This document shows, one piece after another, positions 24,785 to 32,867 of a stretch of 46,927 bases of DNA (position 1 is the stretch's first letter; each line of letters starts with the position of its first letter). This DNA comes from Microbacterium resistens NBRC 103078. GTDB lineage: Bacteria > Actinomycetota > Actinomycetes > Actinomycetales > Microbacteriaceae. The translations under genes and the position numbers were made by a program. The notes under the pieces are model-generated. The model ran no database searches. It saw nothing but the letters and a program-made list of their open reading frames with translations, and had not been told where the DNA came from. The stretch is taken from positions 1-46,927 of the forward strand of contig NZ_BCRA01000026.1 of assembly GCF_001552355.1 (NCBI RefSeq), read 5' to 3'.

Positions 24785-25782
24785 TCACCCGAGGGGCGCC
24801 GGCTCGCCGTGCGCGGAATAGGTCGCGAGGATCTGCTCCCCCAGATCCCGCAACGCGGCGCGGACCTCGGCGGGCTCCACGACCTCCGCGACCCCGGTCC
24901 ACCCGGCGAGCTGCTCGGCGAGCGCGGACACCCGGTGCGCGCTCACCTCCACGAGGCTGCGCCCGTCGGCATCGGGCTGCGCGTCCGGCACCCGCGCCTG
25001 AGCACCGAACCGATCCGTCAGCGCGCGAACGGCCCACGGCTGCACCCGGACCCACGCGCGCGCGGCGCCGCGCAGCTGCTCGACGCGGTCGACCATGCGG
25101 GACCACTCCGCGTGCGCGTCGAAATCCGCGGGTCCCGCACCGGCCGCGGACAGCACCTCCTGGGCGCGGATCCGATCGACCCGATAGGTGCGCAGCCGCT
25201 GGATGTCGGCGATCTCCGTCCCCTCCGCCGTCGGCGCGCCGAGGAGATACCACCGGGCGCCGCGACTGCCGACGACGAGCGGGACGAGGACGATCTCGCG
25301 CTCTCCGTACGAGCCGGCGTAGGTCACGCGAGCCTGCCGACGACGCGCGATCGCGCGCTGCAGCTCGGCCACGGCTCTCGCCTCGGACGCGTCCGCCGCC
25401 TCGCCCCACGGCAGATCCCGCACGGTGGCATCCGCCACCCGCCGGGCCCCCTCTCGGAACGGCGCGGGCGCAGCCTGCACGAGCTTGCGCACCGCTGCGA
25501 TCCGCTCCGGCTCCGCAGCCCCGCCCTGCGTGAGACCGATCAACAACGACGTCACCTCGCTCTCGGTGAGACCGGTCAGATCCGTGCGCGCCCCGCCGAT
25601 CAGCCGCCAACCGCCTCCGCGTCCGCGGCTCGGGTAGATCGGGACGCCGGCCATCGCGAGCGCCTCGAGATCGCGCCGGGCCGTCGGCACGGAGACCTCC
25701 AGTTCGGCCGCCAGCTCCGCGGCCGTGATCCGCTCCCTCCCTGCAGGAGCAACAGGGCCTGGATCAGGCGGTCCGCGCGCAT
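24785..25782 (-). pseudogene. WYL-domain helix-turn-helix regulator, apparently frameshifted
   Basis: The main frame (24785-25690, from a GTG) gives 301 residues: a winged-HTH remainder (PTARRDLEALAMAGVPIYPSRG), a WYL sensor domain and a C-terminal domain of the YafY type. The missing N-terminus MRADRLIQALLLLQ is present from ATG 25782 in another frame. RERITAAELAAELEV, which completes the HTH, reads in the main frame behind a TGA and with no start of its own. One base is missing near 25735-25746 in a GGGAGGGA run. Either the gene is broken or the base call is wrong. It would repress the divergent VOC gene through the inverted repeat at 25809-25835. Confidence 0.75.
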
Positions 25783-25808
25783 CTCAGAACTTCCTTCGAC
25801 GAGGTTTT

Positions 25809-25835
25809 TGAAGTGATCAGAAGGTGATCACTTCA
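25809..25835. promoter_or_regulatory. Perfect 11-bp inverted repeat, candidate WYL-regulator operator
   Basis: TGAAGTGATCA and its exact complement TGATCACTTCA flank a 5-base spacer in the gap between the divergent WYL regulator and VOC genes. This is the strongest operator-like site in the window, and it is positioned to control both genes. Confidence 0.8.
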
Positions 25836-25881
25836 CCCGTGAGCATAGAAGGAACAGCACCAACGCCGTGAAGGAGAAATC

Positions 25882-26277
25882 ATGTTCCGTGGACTCGCCA
25901 ACCTGAACCTCGTCGCCGACGACATGGTCGCCGCCGTGGAGTGGTACAGCGCCGTGTTCGACTCGGCGCCGTACTTCGTAAGGCCCGAGCAGGGGCCTGC
26001 ACAGTACGCCGAGTGGCGCTTCGGCGACGACGAGGACGAGTTCGCCCTCATGGATGCCCGCTTCCGTCCCGTGCTCTCCCAGCCCGGCGGCGCGCTGGTG
26101 AGCATGCACGTCGATGACATCCAGGCGAGCTTCGAGCGCCTGATCGCCCTCGGCGCCCGCCCGTTCGACCCCGTCACCCAGCGCGGAGAGGGCTGGTGGT
26201 CGGCGTCTGTCAGCGACCCTTTCGGCAACCTGATCGGGCTCATCCAGAGCCCGCACTGGGCTGCGCAGCACGCCTGA
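25882..26277 (+). CDS. VOC-superfamily (glyoxalase/bleomycin-resistance fold) protein
   Basis: This 131-residue protein has the paired beta-alpha-beta-beta-beta modules of the vicinal-oxygen-chelate fold. It begins MFRGLANLNLVADDMVAAVEWY and later has VSMHVDDIQASFERL and SVSDPFGNLIGLIQ. The third-strand and fourth-strand residues that would hold a metal (H75 in SMHVDD, D113 in SDPFGN) are plausible but not conclusive. Small VOC proteins act as lyases, dioxygenases or drug-binding proteins; the activity is unknown. It is adjacent to, and probably regulated by, the WYL regulator. Confidence 0.87.
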   Translation: MFRGLANLNLVADDMVAAVEWYSAVFDSAPYFVRPEQGPAQYAEWRFGDDEDEFALMDARFRPVLSQPGGALVSMHVDDIQASFERLIALGARPFDPVTQRGEGWWSASVSDPFGNLIGLIQSPHWAAQHA

Positions 26278-26376
26278 CGCGGCTCGGCCGGCACGGATGC
26301 ACGACCAGGGACAGACGCCCGGCCGGATGCGGGGATCGCCTGTGCGTCCGCGTCGTGCATCGGCACCCGAAACGCG

Positions 26377-26404
26377 GAACGGCCGCCCCGAGGGGCGGCC
26401 GTTC
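26377..26404 (-). terminator. Terminator after nusG
   Basis: GAACGGCCGCCCC pairs with GGGGCGGCCGTTC (13 bp, minimal loop) 14 bases beyond the nusG stop. It is near-symmetric and may also end VOC transcripts from the other side. Confidence 0.8.
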
Positions 26405-26418
26405 TCGTGAAGCAGGTG

Positions 26419-27432
26419 TCAGACCATCTTGGTGACCTGATCGAACGACAGCTCGACCGGGGTCTCGCGCTCGAACAGCGAGACGAGCACGGTGAGCTTG
26501 CCGCTCTCCGGCTTGATCTCGGAGATCGAACCGGGAAGGCCCGCGAACGAACCCTCCTTGATGGTGATGGTCTCGCCGATCTCGAAGTCGACCTCCGCCG
26601 CGAGCGGGCGGGCGACGGCCGTGCCGCCCTTGGCCGCGACGGCCTTGGCGGTGGGGACGTCCTTGACCTCGACGAGCGACTTCAGCATGTTGAAGGCCTC
26701 TTCGAAGCGCAGCGGCGTGGGGTTGTGGGCGTTGCCCACGAAGCCGGTGACGCCGGGCGTGTGGCGGACGACCGACCAGGTGTCCTCGTTGAGCTCCATC
26801 CGCACGAGCACGTAGCCGGGGATCCGGACGCGCGTGACCATCTTGCGCTGCCCGTTCTTGATCTCGACGACGTCCTCCATCGGGACCTCGATCTGGTAGA
26901 TGTCGTCCTCGACCTCGAGCGTCGACTTGCGCTGCTCGATGTTGGCCTTCACCTTGCGCTCGAATCCGGCGTAGGAGTGGATGACGTACCACTTGCCGGG
27001 GAGCATCCGCAGGTCGGCGCGGAAGGCCTCGTAGGGGTCCTCCTCGTCGGCGTCGTCGGCCGCCTCGTCCTCCCCGTTCACGTCGGGGCCGTCGTAGGGC
27101 GTGACCTCCTCGGCCGCGGCGGCCTCGCGGTCCGCGGCCTCCTCGGCCGTGGCGTCGTTGAGGACCTCAGCGGCGGCCTCGGACTCCGCCGCCTCGTCCA
27201 GGTTGAGAGCGTCGTTCACGATCGCGTCCGCCTCCGGGTCTTCGATGTCGATGTCTTCATCCGTGTCGTCCTCGTCCGCCTCGTCGCCCTCGATGTGCAG
27301 GGCCACGTGCTCGGCGGGGGTGACGGAGCGCTCCTGCTCGGAGAGCATCTCGCCCTCCTGCGCCTCGTCCTCCTCGCTCGACTGCTCAGCGGCGGTCGCC
27401 CAGTCGGCGTCGTCGGGGAATCGTTCAGACAC
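26419..27432 (-). CDS. nusG: Transcription termination/antitermination protein NusG, with acidic N-terminal extension
   Basis: The 337-residue product has a normal NGN domain starting GKWYVIHSYAGFERKVKANIE at about residue 146, and a C-terminal KOW domain (IGETITIKEGSFAGLPGSISEI). About 140 residues of Asp/Glu/Ala-rich sequence come first. NusG links RNA polymerase to Rho and to the ribosome. The acidic extension is known from Actinobacteria but is long here compared with the roughly 180-residue E. coli protein. It follows secE by 46 bases and is closed by a terminator. Confidence 0.97.
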   Translation of the reverse strand: MSERFPDDADWATAAEQSSEEDEAQEGEMLSEQERSVTPAEHVALHIEGDEADEDDTDEDIDIEDPEADAIVNDALNLDEAAESEAAAEVLNDATAEEAADREAAAAEEVTPYDGPDVNGEDEAADDADEEDPYEAFRADLRMLPGKWYVIHSYAGFERKVKANIEQRKSTLEVEDDIYQIEVPMEDVVEIKNGQRKMVTRVRIPGYVLVRMELNEDTWSVVRHTPGVTGFVGNAHNPTPLRFEEAFNMLKSLVEVKDVPTAKAVAAKGGTAVARPLAAEVDFEIGETITIKEGSFAGLPGSISEIKPESGKLTVLVSLFERETPVELSFDQVTKMV

Positions 27433-27478
27433 TTGATTTCTTTCGGTCAGGTGGGGCGTCAGGACTCGACCCGTGGGA

Positions 27479-27745
27479 TCACGCAGGGACGCCGAAGACT
27501 TGCGCCGTCAGCCACGAGAACACCATGTCGAGGCCGTAGACCAGCCCCATCATCACCAGGACGAACGCCAGGACGACCAGCGTGTACTTGACCAGCTCCT
27601 TGCGCGTCGGGGTGACGACCTTGCGGAGCTCGGCGATCACCTGGCGGAAGAACAGCGCGATACGACCGAAGAAGCCCAGCTTCTTCTCGCGGCCCGCGCC
27701 GCCGTTCGCTGCGGAGACCACAGCGCCCGATGCGTCCTGAACCAT
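27479..27745 (-). CDS. secE: Preprotein translocase subunit SecE
   Basis: An 88-residue protein with the SecE core FRQVIAELRKVVTPTRKELVKYT, followed by one membrane span (about residues 54-76). SecE holds SecY in the translocon. It lies between tRNA-Trp and nusG in the classic order, 40 bases after the tRNA. Confidence 0.96.
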   Translation of the reverse strand: MVQDASGAVVSAANGGAGREKKLGFFGRIALFFRQVIAELRKVVTPTRKELVKYTLVVLAFVLVMMGLVYGLDMVFSWLTAQVFGVPA

Positions 27746-27785
27746 CCTGAATGTACCTTTCGTGTGCCAGCTTCGCGCTGACGCG

Positions 27786-27858
<73 letters not shown>

Positions 27859-28100
27859 AGAGACCCGGAGGTCTCTGCCCGCGTTCCCCGTCGGTCCCGG
27901 TCAGACCGGGGCACGGCGAAAGAATGCAGACAACAACTGCGGATCCAGTGTACGGCATGCCGGAGGCCCCCGCCGAACCGGGGCCGGTCCCGGGCGAGGC
28001 GCGGCGACGGCGACGCCGTTCCTGTGAGCGGGAGGGCCCCTGGTTGTTAGGCTCGGCACGCGGCCCGGACACCGGGCGAGGGCCGCAGGGAGGGAGCGCG

Positions 28101-29924
28101 GTGGGCGCCGAGATTCAGCAGTTCCAGGTGGATCTGCGCGGGGTCGTGGACCTGCTCAGTCGGCACATCTACTCCGGTCCGCGGGTGTACCTCCGGGAGC
28201 TGCTGCAGAACGCCCGCGATGCGGTGACCGCTCGCGCCGAGGTCGACGGCGGCGGAGGACGGATCGGGATCCGCCCGCTCACCGACGCCACCGGCGAGTT
28301 CGTCCTCACCGACGACGGCGTGGGCCTCACGTCCGCCGAGGTCGCGGACCTGCTCGCCACCGTGGGCCGCAGCTCCAAGCGCGACATCTTCGACCTGCCC
28401 CGCTCGGACTACCTCGGGCAGTTCGGGATCGGTCTGCTGAGCTGCTTCATGGTCGCCGACGCCATCGTGATCCGCTCCCGCAGCGCGCGCGGAGGCGCCC
28501 CCGTGGAGTGGACCGGGAACGCCGACGGCACCTTCCACGTCCGTGAGCTGGACGAGGATCTGCCCATCGGCACCAGCGTCCACCTCGCGCCGCGCTTCGG
28601 CCAGGCCGACCTGCTGCGCGCCGACGCGGTCCGTGACCTCGCGCGCACCTTCGCCGAGTTCCTGCCCGTGTCCGTGCAGCTGGAGCTGCCGGACGGCGGT
28701 GTCGCCGACCTCACCCATCCCGCCCCGTTCCTTTCCCTGCGCGAGGATCCCGAGTCGGCCGCGGCCTACGGCCGCGAGCTGCTCGGGGCGACGCCCCTCG
28801 ACCTCATCGAGCTGGACGAGCCCGCCACCGGCACGCGCGGCGTCGCGTACGTCCTCCCCTTCGCCCCTCCTCCCGGCGCGCGCCAGGCCACCCGCATGTA
28901 TCTGGGCCGGATGCTCCTGTCCGAGCGCGCCGACGACGTCCTTCCGGACTGGGCCTTCTTCGTCCGCGCCGTCGTCGACTCCACGGGCTTGTCGCCGACC
29001 GCCAGCCGCGAGTCGCTCGTCGAGGACGCCGCCCTGGAGCACGTGCGCGAGCACCTGGGCGCGGCGATCCGTCGATGGGTGCTGGAGCTCGGGCTGCGGG
29101 AGCCGCACCGCCTGGCGCAGTTCGTCGCGGTGCACGAGGTCGGGCTGAAGTCGTTGATCCGCCACGACGAGGAGCTGGCGCGCTTCATCACGCGGTGGCT
29201 CACCGTGGAGACCACGCACGGCACGATGAGCGTCGGCGACCTGGTCGAGCGGCATCCGCACATCCGCTACGCCGAGACCGTGGATGAGTTCCGCCAGGTG
29301 GCGGGGATCAGTCGCGCCGACCAGATCCTGGTCAACGGCGGCTACCTGTACGACGCCGACCTCGTCCGGCGGCTGGCGGACCTGTACCCGTCGGTCACGG
29401 TGGAGAAGGTCGACGTTGTGGGCGAGCTGGACCGCCTCGATCCGCCGCCGCTCGACGACCGCGCCTCCGCCGTCGCCCTGGAGGACCGCGCGGCCGCCGT
29501 GCTCGCCGGGATCGGCTGCGCCGTGGTGGTGCGCACGATCGGCCAGTCCGAGCTTCCCGCGCTGTACGTCGCCGACCCCGCGGTCCTGCGGCGGATGGAT
29601 CGCACCCGGACGAAGGGCGTGACCGGGACGCTGTGGGGCGGCGTGCTGGACCGCATCGACGACGCGGTCGGGCCGGGCACGGACGACGATCTCGCCGCGC
29701 GCCTCTGCCTGAACTGGTCCAACCGCGTGGTCAGGGCGCTGCGCGGCGTGACCGACGACGCCGTGTTCGCCCGGACCGTCCAGCTCCTCTACATCCAGGC
29801 GCTGCTGGCCGGTCATCGCCCCCTCTCCGACGCCGACCGCTCCCTCATGACCGGGGCGCTCGCCGACCTCGTGGCGCTCTCCGCGGGGCTCGGCGCGGAG
29901 CATCCGCCCCTGCCGGAGCTGTGA
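28101..29924 (+). CDS. Hsp90-family ATPase (HtpG-like chaperone)
   Basis: The GTG at 28101 behind GGGAG gives 607 residues beginning MGAEIQQFQVDLRGVVDLLS; longer frames add only an Arg/Pro-rich leader. The GHKL ATP-binding motifs are complete: ELLQNARDA at 33-41 (Glu33, Asn37), DDGVG at 71-75, and GQFGIG at 106-111. The middle and C-terminal parts are divergent from HtpG. The protein should be an ATP-driven dimeric chaperone with specialised clients. The next two genes, same direction, encode a TPR protein and an NB-ARC/TPR protein, TPRs being frequent Hsp90 partners. The tRNA/secE block diverges from it. The client link is inferred. Confidence 0.93.
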   Translation: MGAEIQQFQVDLRGVVDLLSRHIYSGPRVYLRELLQNARDAVTARAEVDGGGGRIGIRPLTDATGEFVLTDDGVGLTSAEVADLLATVGRSSKRDIFDLPRSDYLGQFGIGLLSCFMVADAIVIRSRSARGGAPVEWTGNADGTFHVRELDEDLPIGTSVHLAPRFGQADLLRADAVRDLARTFAEFLPVSVQLELPDGGVADLTHPAPFLSLREDPESAAAYGRELLGATPLDLIELDEPATGTRGVAYVLPFAPPPGARQATRMYLGRMLLSERADDVLPDWAFFVRAVVDSTGLSPTASRESLVEDAALEHVREHLGAAIRRWVLELGLREPHRLAQFVAVHEVGLKSLIRHDEELARFITRWLTVETTHGTMSVGDLVERHPHIRYAETVDEFRQVAGISRADQILVNGGYLYDADLVRRLADLYPSVTVEKVDVVGELDRLDPPPLDDRASAVALEDRAAAVLAGIGCAVVVRTIGQSELPALYVADPAVLRRMDRTRTKGVTGTLWGGVLDRIDDAVGPGTDDDLAARLCLNWSNRVVRALRGVTDDAVFARTVQLLYIQALLAGHRPLSDADRSLMTGALADLVALSAGLGAEHPPLPEL

Positions 29925-29934
29925 CCGCCGCGCT

Positions 29935-29972
29935 GTCAACGCGTGTCGACACGCTCCGCTCGCTCAACGACC
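29935..29972. repeat. Repeat-like spacer between Hsp90-like and TPR genes
   Basis: The spacer contains GCGTGTCGACACGCTCCGCTCGCTCAACGACCG, including the palindrome CGTGTCGACACG. From memory, strings like GCTCCGCTCGCTCAACGACC are common in Microbacterium intergenic DNA. Only this copy is in the window. Confidence 0.4.
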
Positions 29973-29994
29973 GAAAGCAGCCTCAGGAGGAACC

Positions 29995-32799
29995 ATGCCT
30001 GGCCCCAAGAACCGTCTCATCGAGCTGTTCGACGAGATCGACCGCACCCCGTGGGGTCCGCATGAGCAGGCCCTGACGGCCGAGGCGGTGGCGCTGGCCG
30101 TCGAGATCGGCGACGAGGAGCTGGAGTACCGGGCACGGATGCGCCAGACCGCGTCGGCGAACATGGGCGGGATCACCGATCTCATGCTGACCTCGTTCGC
30201 CTGGTGCCTCGCGCACCACGACGCCGACCCCGTCCGCTTCCCCGCCGACATCGAGAACGGCGCGGCGGATCTCATGTGGCAGTTCAAGTGGATGGCGTCG
30301 TCGCTGCGCTCCTCCCCCGCCTTCGCCGCCGACCAGATCGCCGCGGTCCTGGACGACATGGAGGCGCACTACCGCACGGCCGGGCTGGGCATGAGCGGCG
30401 TGCTCATGGCCCGGTTCGAGGACGCGTGGGCCTCCGGCCGGATCGACGAGGCCGAGCGCCTGCGCGTCCGGCTCGAGGCGACGCCGCGCGATTCGCACAG
30501 CCACTGCGACGCCTGCGGACGCAGCCAGATCGCGGGCTTCTTCGCCGAGACCGGGCGTGAGGACGAGGCCCTGCGCCTCGTCGACGAGATGATCGAGGGC
30601 GGCTTCTCCTGCGGCGAGGAGCCCGAGCACGCCCTGTCGGTGTCCCTCGTCCCCGCTCTGCACGAGGGCCGCCACGACGACGCCAAGGCCGCTCATCTGC
30701 GGAGCTACCGGATGTCCAAGGACAACCCGGATCTGCTCTCGACGATCGCGAACAACATCGTCTTCTGCGCGGTGACCGGCAACGAGGCCCGCGCGCTGAG
30801 CCTGGTCGAGCGGCACCTGCCGTGGCTGGCCCACGACCCGCTCGCCGTCCGCGCCCACGTCCGGATGCTTCAGGCGGTCGGCACGACCCTCGACCGCGTG
30901 GTCGCCGCCGGTCACGGCGATACCCCGGTGCGCGGCGCGGACGCCGCCGAGCTCGTCCCGTTCTTCGGCGAGCGCGACGGCGGCCGCGGACCATGGACGG
31001 CCACCGAGCTCGCGGGAGCCGCGTGGGCGGCCGCGGAGCGGATCGGACGTCGATTCGACGAGCGCGACGGGACGGACGGGCAGGCCCGACGGCTCGAGGC
31101 GGCGCGTGCGCTCGCGACGGAGAGCTTCGACGTCCCGATCCGCTCGGACGCGTTCGTGACGCCGCCCGCGGATCAGGCGCCCGCCGACCCGGACGGCTGG
31201 TACCGCCGCGTGGTCGACCTCTCGGCGTTCGGCGCGGCGCACGAGGCCCTCGAAGCCCTGCCGCACGTGATCGACGCCGTCGACGCGGAACGCCGCGCCG
31301 TGCTCACCGGCCAGCGCCTGGCCGCCCTCGTGCACCTCGGCCGCGACGAGGAGGCGGCGACCCTGCTGGAGGATCGCGTGCGGACCCTCCGCGAAGCCGG
31401 GGAGACCTCCCAGGCGGACGTGGAGGAGCGCTTCGGCCTGGCGCTGTTCGGGCGTGCCTCCGACGAGGACCTGGACGGGCTCGCGCAACTGCTCGCGTCG
31501 TCCGCGGACCTCTCCCCGCGCACTCGGGGCGACATCGCCCTGACCCTGGCCCACCATCGCGACGAGACCGACCCGGCCGCGGCCATGGACCTCGTGGAGC
31601 AGGCCGCGCGCCACTTCGACGCCGCACAGGACACGCGCCTCGGGTACGGCGCCGTGCTCGCCGCGATCGGTCTCCTCGTGCGCAACGACGACGCGGAGGC
31701 GGCCTTGGTGCACGCCGAGCGCCTGCTGGAGGACCCGGAGACGCCGCAGGGCGTCCGTGCTCGGGCACTGGAGGTGCGGGCCCGCATCCGCGGCGGTCGC
31801 GGGGAGTTCGCCGCCGGCGCCGCCGACGCCGACGAGGTCAGCCGGATCGTGGCGGGTCTCGGCGGACGCCGGGCCCTGGCCAACGCGCAGTTCCTCGCCG
31901 GGGCGCTGTGGGAGGACGCCGGAGAGCCGGAGCAGGCCCTCGCCCGCTATCGGGTGACGGCCCGGTTCGCGGAGCAGGAGGGCGGCGACGTCGCCGGCGC
32001 GAAGTACCGCGTCGGACGGACCATGCTGGCCATCGGCGACGCCGCGGAGGCGGCGGAGGTGTTCGGGGACGTGCTGGCGATCGAGGAGGAGCAGGACGAG
32101 CCGGCGGGGAGCCGGGCGATGACCGTGTCGATGCTGGCACGGGCGCTGCGCGCCGCGGAGGAGTTCGGCCCGGCGTACGGAGCGTTCGGTCATGCCGCCC
32201 AGCTGTTCGGCGAGGCGGAGGCGCCCGCCGACCAGGCGATGGCGATGCTGGAGCAGGCACGGATTCTCGGTCAGTTCGGCGAGCAGGACGACGCGGTCGA
32301 GCTGCTGGAGTCCGCCGCGGAGATCGTCCGCACCGCGCCGGATGCCCTCGGCGCCGTCGTCGAGGTGCTGCACAACCTGGGCCAGGCCTACGGCGCGAAG
32401 CAGGATGCCCGCGCCTTCGCCCTGTTCGACGAGGTGGAGCGGCTCGCGGCCGAGAACGACGCCGACTGGCTCGTGGCGGACGTGACCGACTCCCGCGCCC
32501 GTGCTCTCGCGCCGCTGGGCCGCATCGACGAGGCCGTCTCGGCGGCCCTGACCGCCTCGGACGGCTACGCCGCCGCGGGTGACGTGCAGTCCGCCGGCGG
32601 GGCCGCGCTGATGGCTGCGCGGATCCTCGCCGGCGACGGCCGCGCGGAGGACGCGGTGGCGGCCTACCGCGCCGCCGTCGAGCACGCGGCCGAGATCCCT
32701 CCCCTGCGCCAGATCGCCGCGCTCGAGCTCGGCGACGTCCTGCAGGGGCTGGGACGCGCCGGGGAGGCGGCCCAGGCCCGCGCGCTCGCCGAGGACTGA
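29995..32799 (+). CDS. Large tetratricopeptide-repeat protein
   Basis: A 934-residue, Ala/Glu/Asp-rich helical protein whose repeating helix pairs (for example AGEPEQALARYRVTARFAEQEG and GDAAEAAEVFGDVLAIEEEQ) read as tetratricopeptide repeats, densest from about residue 420 on. The first 160 residues are less repetitive. An HSHCDAC motif at residues 168-174, with two His and two Cys, could bind zinc. There is no signal peptide. AGGAGG at 29983-29988 sets the ATG at 29995. It lies 70 bases after the Hsp90-like gene and is likely its scaffold or client partner. Confidence 0.9.
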   Translation: MPGPKNRLIELFDEIDRTPWGPHEQALTAEAVALAVEIGDEELEYRARMRQTASANMGGITDLMLTSFAWCLAHHDADPVRFPADIENGAADLMWQFKWMASSLRSSPAFAADQIAAVLDDMEAHYRTAGLGMSGVLMARFEDAWASGRIDEAERLRVRLEATPRDSHSHCDACGRSQIAGFFAETGREDEALRLVDEMIEGGFSCGEEPEHALSVSLVPALHEGRHDDAKAAHLRSYRMSKDNPDLLSTIANNIVFCAVTGNEARALSLVERHLPWLAHDPLAVRAHVRMLQAVGTTLDRVVAAGHGDTPVRGADAAELVPFFGERDGGRGPWTATELAGAAWAAAERIGRRFDERDGTDGQARRLEAARALATESFDVPIRSDAFVTPPADQAPADPDGWYRRVVDLSAFGAAHEALEALPHVIDAVDAERRAVLTGQRLAALVHLGRDEEAATLLEDRVRTLREAGETSQADVEERFGLALFGRASDEDLDGLAQLLASSADLSPRTRGDIALTLAHHRDETDPAAAMDLVEQAARHFDAAQDTRLGYGAVLAAIGLLVRNDDAEAALVHAERLLEDPETPQGVRARALEVRARIRGGRGEFAAGAADADEVSRIVAGLGGRRALANAQFLAGALWEDAGEPEQALARYRVTARFAEQEGGDVAGAKYRVGRTMLAIGDAAEAAEVFGDVLAIEEEQDEPAGSRAMTVSMLARALRAAEEFGPAYGAFGHAAQLFGEAEAPADQAMAMLEQARILGQFGEQDDAVELLESAAEIVRTAPDALGAVVEVLHNLGQAYGAKQDARAFALFDEVERLAAENDADWLVADVTDSRARALAPLGRIDEAVSAALTASDGYAAAGDVQSAGGAALMAARILAGDGRAEDAVAAYRAAVEHAAEIPPLRQIAALELGDVLQGLGRAGEAAQARALAED

Positions 32800-32867
32800 G
32801 TCCGCCCGATCCCGGCGACGGGAGGCGGCCGGGGTACCGCTAGCATCGGCGCGGGGAAAGGACGACG

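Noticed and set aside
24785..25690. Programmed ribosomal frameshift in the WYL gene
   Set aside because: The GGGAGGGA run is not a standard slippery site and no stimulatory structure is evident; a deletion or base-call error is simpler.
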